From assembly GCA_950022295.1 (NCBI GenBank), contig OX465597.1:191021016-191085015 (forward strand): a DNA stretch of 64,000 nt. The letters are read 5' to 3'. Below the pieces are notes generated by a model. It was not told where the DNA came from. It saw only the letters and a program-made list of their open reading frames with translations, and made no database searches. Shown here one piece after another: positions 1 through 10,000 of this stretch; within the stretch, counting starts at the first letter, position 1, and each line of letters starts with the position of its first letter. This stretch comes from Bromus sterilis. Taxonomy: Eukaryota; Streptophyta; Magnoliopsida; Poales; Poaceae. The translations under genes and the position numbers were made by a program.

Positions 1-435
1 TTGATTTTTTGAAGATGGCTTGCCTTCCTCGGCGGTGTCTCCTGGTACGGCTTCTTCGGCTTAGGAGGAGTCTTCACCTGCAACGTCAAGCGTCTCGTCT
101 ACACGTTGCGGAAAATAGCACACAATTACCATCACATCATTCAAAGCTAGCAGTCAACAAGCATAACCATCACTAGCACGCAATCAAAGCATCACATAAA
201 TCATACCAAGAAGTATAATCAGATTAACACTTGTGGGCAGAAGTTTTAATGGTGGCTTAACAAGTTTATAGGGCTAAGCAAACATTAAGCAACACACTCC
301 ATAGGAGTTTACACAAGTCAGTTTTACTTTTATTGCCTTAGGTCATGTTTTTGTTAAATAAATTTAATTAAATATAATACCATAATTAGCTACTATCCAG
401 AGACAAGCATAAAAATATTTAAACATATTTAATCT
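1..435 (-). repeat. Dispersed repeat R1, copy 1 (unclassified retroelement segment)
   Basis: This block matches 14607-15040 almost base for base in the same orientation, and the match runs off the left window edge. On the minus strand it holds a short open stretch rich in E, A and G (a fragment reading VDETLDVAGEDSSQAEE in copy 2), but no recognisable domain. The match stops at 435, within the shared bases AACAGA, where sequence of a gag-only CRM leader begins. I infer an illegitimate join with microhomology. I cannot name the family. Confidence 0.7.
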
Positions 436-731
436 GTTAACAGAAGTAGGCAGCGGATGTGATGATGGTGCAACGGCGGCGGTGACTAATGTGAACAGAA
501 CTTGAAACTCTAAAGGACTAGATACTAAGACCAGCAACTGAACACGACGATGCAACCGATAATTCAATAAAGCAAAGCACCGAAAAGAAAATTGCGAAGG
601 CTCAGCTTGGTTTGGATATGATGATCTAATCCTATTTTTATGGCTTTTTTTGTGGATGATAGGTGATAAAAAAACAGATCTAATATATGGATGTGGAATT
701 CTCACCGAGTAACCTGAAAACTGATACCACT
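436..731 (-). mobile_element. 5' leader remnant of a gag-only CRM relative, with PBS
   Basis: The stretch resembles the leader of N2 at about 28950-29263 (GCAGCGGATG..., GAAACTCTAAA..., GCAACTCGACAC-like blocks). It abuts the LTR at 732 through ACTGATACCACT, which on the minus strand is LTR end, 2-nt spacer and TGGTATCAG, a primer-binding site for initiator tRNA-Met. Only about 295 bp of the internal region remain before the join to R1 at 435. The LTR to its right is therefore the 5' LTR of this lost element and also the 3' LTR of N1. Confidence 0.7.
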
Positions 732-1066
732 TGATAGAGGCAGGGTGTCTCGATCTTTCGATGAGAGATAACTTTCAATTTGGTGGAGACGACTTTGATG
801 ATCCGACTACGAACGTGCAACAACGTCGCGCCTTACCAATCGCTAAACCAATCTCTGGATGTTATTGACCATGCCGGAGCACGATCAACCTGACCACGAA
901 GGTCTAGTGCCTGCAAGCAATCGAAGAACAAGCAAGCACTATGATAAAGCAATCTGAATATTGCGAATATGTAGATGAAGTATGAATAAAGTTGGGATTC
1001 CAAAAGCGGTCTTGATCTGGTCGTTGGACACAAAGCGAGTACACGAAGATGCGGCAATTAGTTAAG

Positions 1067-1632
1067 CAGTCTTTGTAACTAAAAGAAATCCAAAGAAAAC
1101 CCTAGGGGTTGATCTACTTATATAGGACTAAAGGGTGGAGGCCAAGGGGGTGGAAGGACGTCCCAAGGATTCCCAAAACTAAACCTAGGTCGTACAAGGC
1201 ACTTGGGCCCATGTGGAGGTGATGCAACCCCTATTGAGTTGGACTTTGATTCGAATTCTGCTGCTGGGTCGCACCATTTTCGCAATCTCTCCACGCTCCG
1301 AAGAAATTTGAAGGTGAAACCAATTGCGTTGGAAAGTAGACGAGATAAGCAGTCTTTTTAACTAAAAGAAATCTAAAGAAAACCCTAGGGGTTGATCTAC
1401 TTATATAGGACTAAAGGGCGGAGGCCAAGGGGGTGGAAGGACGTCCCAAGGATTCCCAAAACTAAACCTAGGTCGTGCAAGGCACTTGGCCCCATGTGGA
1501 GGTGATGCAACCCCTATTGAGTTGGACTTTGATTCGGATTCTGCTGCTGGGTCGCACCGTTTTCGCAATCTCTCCACGCTCCGAAGGAATTTGAAGGTGA
1601 AACCAATTGCGTTGGAAAGTAGACGAGATAAG
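1067..1632 (-). repeat. 283-bp tandem duplication inside LTR-B, doubling the core promoter
   Basis: Positions 1067-1349 and 1350-1632 are two near-identical copies (CAGTCTTT...GAGATAAG). Each holds a TATA-like box on the minus strand (CTATATAAG, at 1117-1126 and 1400-1409). The second LTR-B in the window (21038-22137) has one copy only, so the duplication is private to this LTR. A few substitutions separate the copies. Confidence 0.9.
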
Positions 1633-1984
1633 CTATCACCAGCAAAAGAATCACCCAATTTGGAGTTCGTATGTAGAAACGGCGGCTGTTTGAAGTTGGG
1701 TATATCTCTGTAGTCCGAATCTGGGTCCATGACGTGAGGGACTTGGTCTCTATCTTCTCTTGGGCCAAAAGTGACGTGAAATAACTTCTTGTACAGCACA
1801 CAATCATGCCCCTTTGTATTGACTTCATTTCTTGATCAAATATAGAGGAATTAATGGTAATATCCATGGTAGTGATGTCCTCGTCATCTTCATGCTTGAC
1901 CATGCTCCAATGCTCATCCTTCTTGTCCATGCTAGGTCCTTCATTTGTCAGCAACATAAATATATCTACGTTAGGAAGCATCAT

Positions 1985-2900
1985 TGATAGAGGCGAAGGT
2001 GTCCCGATGTTTCGATGAGATGGTGGAGATCGATTATGGTGGAGGCGACTTTCACGATCCGACTACGAACGTGCGAAGACGTTGCGCCTTAGCGATCGCT
2101 GAACCAACTCCGAGAGGTTATTGATCCCGCGGATGCACGATCAACCTGACCACGAAGGTCTAATTCCTGCAAGCAATCGAAGAACAAGCAAGAACTAAGA
2201 ATTGCAATCTGGATATTGTGAATATAAGATGAATGATTACGAAAGTTGGGGTTCCAATGAGGTCTTGGCCTGGTCGGATGACACAAACGAAGAGCTCGAA
2301 GTTGCGGCTATGGCTAACTTATATCTAATTAAAACCCAAGTCTAAACGACGCCCTAAGGGCTGTATATATGGGGGAGCAGAGGGGAATTTCGTGGCCCCT
2401 TGGAGGAGGGGTCCGAAAACAACCCTAACTCGGTTTCCCCACACATACGGCCTCTAAAATATAGCCTATTAAGTGTATTTCGAAATTACATGGGCCTGGC
2501 CCAATAATAAGGTGACGCAGCACCTATAATAACCCTTGGACGAAAATATTAATGTGGCGTCTTGTGTCTCTCGTCCAGGTCTTCATGCACGCCTTATGGT
2601 GGCCTCAAAGTGCGAAAATCACCACTGGAAGCTCCATTGTCCTTTCCCGCGCGCACACCTCCTTCTCCATGCTTGATCCCGCTCCAATGACCATCCTTCT
2701 TATCCATGCTAGGTCCTTCATTCATAAGACAAACAAAAGTATCTAATTTAGGCAGCATCATATGTTCCTGAACATTAGAAGGATTCGCAAGAAACGAAAG
2801 TACCTGATAATTTAGTTGACGTGCGCGTGCTCTAGTAACTGGTCCAGTATGTGTAGTTGGTGAAGATGTGGGTGTAACATTAGTAGAGATGTCCTCATCA
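1985..2900 (-). mobile_element. Solo CRM LTR, variant A2
   Basis: A complete 916-bp LTR (minus strand, TGATGAGGACATC at its 2900 end, CTCTATCA at its 1985 end) lies in LTR-B. The 5-bp direct repeat ATCAT (1980-1984 and 2901-2905) flanks it, which is the target duplication expected for this clade. No internal region is present, so it is a solo LTR formed by LTR-LTR recombination. The U3 region carries the A2 variant (AATACACTTAATAGG and GGGCCAGGCCC) rather than the commoner A1 (AATACCACATTATAGG and GGGCTGGGCCC). Confidence 0.93.
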
Positions 2901-3044
2901 ATCATATTCACATGAACATTATAAACATTACCAAGAAACGAAAGTACCTGATAATTTAATTGGTGTGCACGATCTCTAGTAATTGGTCCAGTAGGTATAT
3001 TAGCAGGGGTTGTGGGTGTAACTATGGTAGCCATGTCCTCATCA

Positions 3045-4373
3045 TCGTCCCCTTCTTGAAAACAAAGCCGTCCCCAGCGTTGCTTAATCTGAAATGTGGC
3101 TATCAAAAGAGACAAGGTGTACATGTTGTATATATATATGTCATCCATTCTTACTTCTCTTAGTTTTTGGACATGTAACACATGTATATATGAGTAACTT
3201 TCGTATGTCGTGAAATATAAAGATATATGATCATCACAATACGTAAACGACATGAAAGTATTGCAACTCAGTTTGCATATATAAGTGAAGCTCTTATTCA
3301 TATCTAAAGATGTACAATGCTCATCATTAAACCATCCCAACACCGGTGAATAAACGTTAATGTTTTTCGAAGGACATGCTACAACAGGCTTAACTAAGTA
3401 GTCATGCAACAAGTCATTCGATGCAGAATCATCACCAAGATTAGAGGTCATATCAAAATGACTAAGCATTGGCAGTTTCATAATAGTAACATGATTATCC
3501 AGAATAGATGGTGTGCTCAAATTAACAGGTAACTCGACACATGATTTATTCAACTCTACTATGCATGCATCAGCCTCATGTGAACTTATGTCATCAATAC
3601 CTTTGTTGTTACCTTGTTGCAACGACTCAGATGATGTAAATACGGATGGTGGCAAGGTCATAGAGACTGGAGGAGATATCACGCTCACAATAGGACTCTT
3701 GGTCGTCGTAGAAGGTGCAACGGCGAAGGAGACAATCGATGGTGGTGAACATGGCCTGGAATAGTAGTCGTCGTAGTCGCACAAAGCATCCTCCTGTATT
3801 TGTCTCTCAAAGGTACAAGCACGAACATACATACCAATAGTGCAACGAGGAATATAATGAAATCGTGCGCGAATATCATTGTTCAAACCATGAAAAAAAT
3901 CTATTCTTCCTATCATCCTCCGATTCTTCTATGTCACACTTATGCATATAAGATTTAAACTCTTGATAGTAAGCATGAACAGTGTGGCTTCCTTGTTTTA
4001 ATTGTTCTAATTTACGAAGCAATTCACGAAGATAATAAGGAGGAAAAAAATTATGTCTCATTATTGCTTTCAAATCTTTCCAAATTGTAGGTTTATTATC
4101 AACATTTTGCTTAATATACACACTCCACCAAATGGAAGCAAAACCAGTAAATGCGCGAGTGGTAGCTCGTACTCTCTCAAGTTCAGAAAAATCATTACTC
4201 GCAAAAAAAATTTCTACTTCAAGCTCCCAATCAAGATAAACAACAGGATTAAATCTACCCTCAAAATATGGCAAAGAAATAACCTGTCCGTATTCTTCTT
4301 TGTGTGGGTGCATCGCTCGTGGTGGTGAACATGTCTCCGTCGGCCAAGAACTTGTAACTCTGGAACGTGTCAT
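3045..4373 (-). pseudogene. gag: N1: gag pseudogene of a non-autonomous CRM relative
   Basis: The start is the ATG at 4373 (MTRSRVTSSW), chosen because it aligns with N2's start at 27682. The N-terminal part is a Retrotrans_gag-like core (YFEGRFNPVVYLDWELE, FASIWWSVY, PYYLRELLRKLEQLKQG). It is followed by a middle region that has no zinc knuckle, protease or RT. One extra A in the run at about 3891-3896 shifts the frame relative to N2. After the shift the frame is open through the middle region and into the LTR at 3044 (QEGDDDEDM). It then continues into the inserted solo LTR, ending at 2594 with two successive LTR-encoded tails. The element has no pol and must have been mobilised in trans. 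N2 is the intact relative. Confidence 0.85.
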
Positions 4374-4993
4374 TGTTAGTAGAAACAAGAAACAAAGAAA
4401 ATGTTCCTATGAACTACTAGGATGTGGTAGAAAAGCGCTCACAGTAAAGAAAATATCAGTGTCTTACAAGTTCTTACCATGCGGCAGGTGGTGATCGGCA
4501 ACCGGCGGTGTTAAATAACTCCAAGGATTGAGTAGAGCGATTGCCAGGTGAACATACGTATACACAATGTAGAAATATATGGAGCTTGGAAGGCTTTAAT
4601 ATGGTGGCAAAAATATCAGCAATAATCAATTCAGAGATGCAAAATTGAATTAACGCTCAACGACGATAATGTGCTGGTCCTAGTCTAGACAGGACTAGAG
4701 ACGCGAGCCTAGAACACTAATGTGGTCACGGCATAGCACAACTAGCAGCAATGAATGATATAAAGTAGCTCTGGATAGCAAGATATAATTGAAGATCATC
4801 AAGAGAGCAAAGATAATGATGAAAATTGGCTCTAAATCAAGATACACCAATACTCTCGCTACAACTTTCCTCTGAAATATATTTGCTAATTTTTTTTATA
4901 TTTTTCTCCAATAGGGCACTGACTTAAGCTTTCCGACGCAATAAGAATCACTCAATTTGGAGTTCGGATAAGGTGTTAAAAAAATTGAGAATC
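4374..4993 (-). mobile_element. N1 leader, truncated
   Basis: Upstream (right) of the N1 gag ATG about 600 bp resemble the N2 leader: TTACCATGCGGCAGGTGGTGATCGG near 4477, and the GACTAGAGACGCGAGCCTA block near 4690 (compare 27990). In N2 the ATG-to-LTR distance is about 1.6 kb, so roughly 1 kb and the 5' LTR of N1 are missing. The leader stops at 4993, where the plus-strand LTR of C1 begins. The last ~70 bp (AGAATCACTCAATTTGGAGTTCGG) resemble a piece of LTR-B. No other gene is seen here. Confidence 0.65.
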
Positions 4994-5909
4994 TGATGAG
5001 GACATCTCTACTAATGTTACACCCACATCTTCACCAACTACACATACTGGACCAGTTACTAGAGCACGCGCACGTCAACTAAATTATCAGGTACTTTCGT
5101 TTCTTGCGAATCCTTCTAATGTTCAGGAACATATGATGCTGCCTAAATTAGATACTTTTGTTTGTCTTATGAATGAAGGACCTAGCATGGATAAGAAGGA
5201 TGGTCATTGGAGCGGGATCAAGCATGGAGAAGGAGGTGTGCGCGCGGGAAAGGACAATGGAGCTTTCAGTGGTGATTTTCGCACTTTGAGGCCACCATAG
5301 GGCGTGCATGAAGACCTGGACGAGAGACACAAGATGCCACATTAATATTTTCGTCAAAGGGTTATTATAGGTGCTGCGTCACCTTATTATTGGGCCAGGC
5401 CCATGTAATTTCGAAATACACTTAATAGGCTATTTTATAGAGTCCGTATGTGTGGGGAAACCGAGTTAGGGTTGTTTTCGGACCCCTCCTCCAAGGGGCC
5501 ACGAAATTCCCCTCTGTTTCCCCATATATACAGCCCTTAGGGCGTCGTTTAGACTTGGGTTTTAATTAGATTTAAGTTAGCCATAGCCACAACTTCGAGC
5601 TCTTCATTTGTGTCATCCGACCAGGCCAAGACCTCATTGGAACCCCAAATTTCGTAATCATTCATCTTATATTCGCAATATCCAGATTGCAATTCTTAGT
5701 TCTTGCTTGTTCTTCGATTGCTTGCAGGAATTAGACCCTCGTGGTCAGGTTGATCGTGCATCCGCGGGATCAATAACCTCTCGGAGTTGGTTTAGCGATC
5801 GCTAAGGCGCAACGTCTTCGCACGTTCGTAGTCGGATCGTGAAAGTCGTCTCCACCATAATCGATCTCCACCATCTCATTGAAACATCGGGACACCTTCG
5901 CCTCTATGA
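4994..5909 (+). repeat. C1 5' LTR (variant A2)
   Basis: It starts TGATGAGGACATCTC and ends CTATGA, a one-base change from the usual CTATCA. A TATA-like box (CATATATACAG) lies at 5522-5532. The first ~300 bp encode the same tail as the 3' LTRs, but with no upstream pol. Variant A2 markers are AATACACTTAATAGG and GGGCCAGGCCC. Confidence 0.92.
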
Positions 5910-5911
5910 AG

Positions 5912-5920
5912 TGGTATCAG
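5912..5920 (+). other. C1 primer-binding site (tRNA-iMet type)
   Basis: TGGTATCAG follows the 5' LTR after a 2-nt spacer. It matches the start of the classical TGGTATCAGAGC site for initiator tRNA-Met; similarity stops after about 10 bases (ATTTCC follows). The same site is seen at 721-730, 29253-29262, 35377-35386, 42205-42214 (minus strand) and 45999-46007, 57503-57511 (plus). Confidence 0.85.
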
Positions 5921-7002
5921 ATTTCCAGGTTGCTCGGTGAGATTTACCAGTTTTCGTAGTCTAGATTGGTTCTGTTCTTCATACCTACAGTCCACGAAAA
6001 AGCCAACAAAAAAAATTAGGGTTAGATCATCACGTCCCAAAACAGTCCGAGCCTTTGTCCAGTTTTCTTTACAGTAGTTTGCTTTGTTGAATTTGCGGTT
6101 GCATCGTTGTGTCGAGTTGCTGATCTTAGCGTCTAGTTCCCTTAGAGTTTCGAGTTCTGATCACAGTTTGTCACACCGCCGCCGCACAGTAGTACACCGC
6201 CACGTTTCCGCCAATCCGAGTCTAGATACACCACCACGTTCCGCCAAGTCGAGTCCATATACAGCACCACGACCTACCAATCCGAGTTGAGTTCCACCAC
6301 CTGTTCGGTTTGTGATCTCTCCGTAGCCAGATTAGTTGTGAGTTGATTAGAGTCGGATTTCACCAATCTTTTGTCGTACGTAGAATGAGGTGATTTCCAA
6401 AAAAAAAAGTCTGGCACGCTTTTTAGAGCAGTTTTTAGGCCAAAAATTTCGGGGGTAAAAAAATTTCGTGCCCATACGTTCCTTAGGTCCAGAAACTCAT
6501 TTTGAGACGTTCGCCACCATACTGATTTTTTCGCACTTTTTCAGCCACCGCAGTCCCGCATCGCAAAAAAAAAGAAGAAAAAAAGAGAATTAATTTTTTC
6601 AGAGTGTGCTTCTCAGTTGATTACGTGCCACGCCGTGCTTTCGTTGGTGTTTTAGGCTCGCGTCTCTAGTACGGTCTAGCCTAGGATCAGCACAGTACCG
6701 ACGTTGAGTGTTTATTCAACTTTGCATCTCTGTTTTGATTACTGTTGAGCTTTTTGCTACCATATTTGTCAAGCCTACCTACAGCTCCACATATATTCTA
6801 CTTCGTGCGGTTGACACCTCCTGGCCATCGCTCTACCACATCTCTGAGAGTTTTGACCCGTTGGTTGTACATCACCACCTGCTGCTAGGTAAGAATCGGT
6901 AAGAACGAAAGAAAAGCTTGACGGATTTGTGCTTTCCATCACCCCATATCCCATTAGTAGAAGTAGGATCATATTTCTGTGTGTTTTCTATTTCTGCTAA
7001 CC
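5921..7002 (+). mobile_element. C1 5' leader (untranslated)
   Basis: About 1.1 kb with no long reading frame. It holds a degenerate repeat around CCACGTTCCGCCAA(T/G)(C/T)CGAGTC at 6199-6290, expanded to three regular 33-bp units in C6. It also has A-rich runs (6394, 6567) and a block CGTCTCTAGTACGGTCTAGCCTAGG shared by every leader here. The final ~115 bp carry sites that look like a splice donor and acceptor (listed separately). Confidence 0.8.
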
Positions 7003-7009
7003 ATGCCAG
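6889..7009 (+). other. Candidate intron spanning the gag start codon
   Basis: A strong donor-like CTAG/GTAAGAATCGG starts at 6889, and CTAAC-CATGCCAG/GATCC ends at 7009, with a branch-point-like CTAAC 5' of the AG. The same pair of motifs flanks gag ATGs in C6 (59440-59562), C4 and, in altered form, in N2. Removing it would delete the MPGS start codon. The next in-frame ATG is in the residues ENMTN. This is inference from motifs only; there is no transcript evidence here. Confidence 0.35.
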
Positions 7010-10000
7010 GATCCCATGATGAAGTGGCGCGGGATGCACCCGATTGGGAGAATATGACAAACAAAGCGTTACATGATAAATTTGCACAAATGATGTCTGA
7101 ACAGGTGAATGACATCGAGAACAGATTTACAGAGGCGATTGATGGTGTGGAGAAGATGATCGACACCAAGCTCGACGCCAAGTTTACTGAGTTGCTCGCA
7201 CGCCTACCTGCACAGCCTGCGGCCACTCCAGCACAGCCACCGCCACCACGACGTGCACGACGTATTCTGTTTCCGGGCCGACAAGCTGCTGGTGCTCCTG
7301 CGGCTGCTGCAGTTGCTGCTACTGCTGCTGCTTCTGACGTCGGCCAGGACGACAACTACGAGGGTGATTACGAGGAGGAGGTGGAACAGGAAGCGGCCTA
7401 TGAGCAGCCAGCTGGGCGTCCACGTCCCAACATTCGCCACGGTCGACACCAACCACCCCCTCAGGTACGCGATGATGAACATGTGCCTAAACTTAAATTG
7501 AATCTTAAGCCGTTTGAGGGTAGATATATTCCTGATGCTTATCTTACTTGGGAGTTAGAAACTGAACAACGCTTTACATGTTTACAATATCCTGAGAATA
7601 GACGTGTTACAGCTGCTGTTTGTGAATCCACGGGTTTTGCATCTATTTGGTGGTCTGAACATTGTAGATTGCATGCTAATAATATTCCAACTACTTGGGC
7701 TGCTTTAAAAGATGCTATGCGTACTCGCTGGGTTCCTCCTTATTATCAACGTGAATTGCTACAAAAATTACAGCGTTTGAGACAAGGAAAAAATTCTGTA
7801 GAGGAATATTATCAAGAATTACAAACTGGATTGATTAGATGTGGCCTAGTAGAGGATAATGAAGCTATGTTTGCACGTTTTATAGGTGGCTTAAACAGGG
7901 AGATACAAACTATTCTAGAATACAAGGACTATGCTACTATTACTCGTTTGTTTCATCTTGCTTGTAAAGCTGAACGTGAAGTGCAGGATCGACAGGCCGC
8001 TACGGGACCTAACTTTTCTGCAGGACGAAATACATCATGGACATCGCGTGGAGCTTCTACATCCACACGTCCTGCTGCGCCACCATCTACTTCAGCCGCT
8101 CATTCTTACAGGGAGCCTCCAAAATAGCCAGCGCCACCATTCAAGGGTGCACAGAGTGGTCCAGCAGCGAGTTCTTCTTCATCCATGGCTTCCACAGGGC
8201 AAACATGAGATCGTGATATTAAATGTCGCAGGTGCCAAGGTGGAGGTCACTTTGCAAAAGACTGTCCTTCCAAGCGTGTGATGATTATTACGGCGGATGG
8301 TGGGTATGAGTCAGCGAGCGACTACGATGAGGAGACTTTAGTTCTCATTGCTCACGAGGAACAGGGTGCCCATGATGATGCTCATGATATAGAGTATATG
8401 GCTCCTGATGATGCAGATCAATATGCTAGTTTGGTTGCTCAACGTGTATTAAGTGTGCAGGTAACGAAGGCCGAGCAAAACCAGAGGCATAATTTGTTCC
8501 ACACAAAGGGAGTGGTGAAAGAACGTTCGGTTCGCATCATCATTGACGGAGGGAGTTGCAACAACTTGGCTAGCATGGAGTTGGTGGAGAAGCTATCTCT
8601 CACCACAAGACCACACCCCCATCCGTACTATATTCAGTGGTTTAACAATAGTGGTAAGATTAAGGTAACACGTTCTGTTCGTGTGCACTTTAGCATTGCT
8701 GCATATGCTGATTATGTTGATTGTGATGTGGTACCCATGCAAGCATGCTCTCTTTTACTTGGTAGACCATGGCAATTTGATAGGAATGTTGTACACCATG
8801 GTAGGACAAATCAGTTTACTCTAGTTCATCAGGATAAAAATATTACTTTACTTCCTATGTCTCCTGAACAAATTGTGAAAGATGATCTTGCTAGAGCTAG
8901 TAAAGCAAAACAGGAGAAAAATAAGAGTGAGAATGAGATAGCAGCCAAAGAATTTGAGCAACAACATAAGACTAATAGCAAATCTTCTTCTGCTATTTCT
9001 AATGAAATTAAATTGACTAGTCCAACTTTGCTTGCTACTAAGGTTGATCTTTCAGATTTGGATGTTAGTCAATATGTGTGCTATGCTTTTGTGTGCAAAG
9101 AAGCTTTGTTTTCATTTGAGGAATTGCCTCCTTCTTTGCCTCCTGTTGTCACTGACCTTTTGCAGGAGTTTATTGACGTCTTTCCACAAGACGTACCACC
9201 GGGATTACCACCTATTCGAGGGATTGAGCATCAGATTGACTTAATTCCCGGTGCTTCGTTGCCCAACCGTGCGCCATACCGTACCAATCCGGAGGAGACG
9301 AAGGAGATTCAGCGTCAAGTACAAGAGCTACTCGACAAAGGTTACATACGTGAGTCCCTTAGTCCTTGTGCTGTTCCTGTTATATTAGTGCCTAAAAAGG
9401 ATGGAACATGGCGTATGTGTGTTGATTGTCGAGCCATTAATAATATTACTATTCGTTATCGTCATCCTATTCCTAGGTTAGATGATATGCTTGATGAACT
9501 AAGTGGCTCTACCATGTTTTCCAAAGTTGATTTGCGTAGTGGATACCATCAAATTCGCATGAAATTAGGAGATGAATGGAAAACGGCTTTTAAAACTAAG
9601 TTTGGATTATATGAGTGGTTAGTCATGCCTTTTGGGTTAACTAATGCACCTAGCACTTTCATGAGATTAATGAACGAGGTTTTACGTGCTTTCATTGGAC
9701 GATTTGTGGTCGTCTATTTTGATGATATACTGATTTATAGCAAATCTTTGGAGGAACATTTGGATCATTTACGTGTTGTTTTTATTGCTCTACGTAATGC
9801 ACGTTTATTTGGTAACCTTGGGAAGTGCACCTTTTGCACCGACCGAGTATCGTTTCTTGGCTATGTTGTTACTCCACAGGGTATTGAAGTTGATAAAGCC
9901 AAGATCGAGGCGATTGAGAGTTGGCCGCAGCCCAAAACGGTCACACAAGTGAGGAGTTTTCTTGGCCTCGCTGGATTCTATAGGCGTTTTGTGAGAGATT

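Larger units (their letters stand above)
732..3044 (-). mobile_element. LTR-B (long CRM-type LTR), interrupted by a solo LTR
   Basis: On the minus strand the LTR starts TGATGAGGACAT at 3044 and ends CTCTATCA at 732. Its sequence parallels the uninterrupted LTR-B at 21038-22137: same start, same ATATTGCGAATATG and CACTTGGGCCCATG blocks, same end. It is split by another LTR at 1985-2900 and carries an internal 283-bp tandem duplication. Without these it would be about 1.1 kb, longer than the 916-bp LTRs of the main family. It encodes a tail with the GPITR-RAHQLNYQ motif next to its start. It serves as 3' LTR of N1 and as 5' LTR of the truncated leader at 436-731. Confidence 0.85.
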
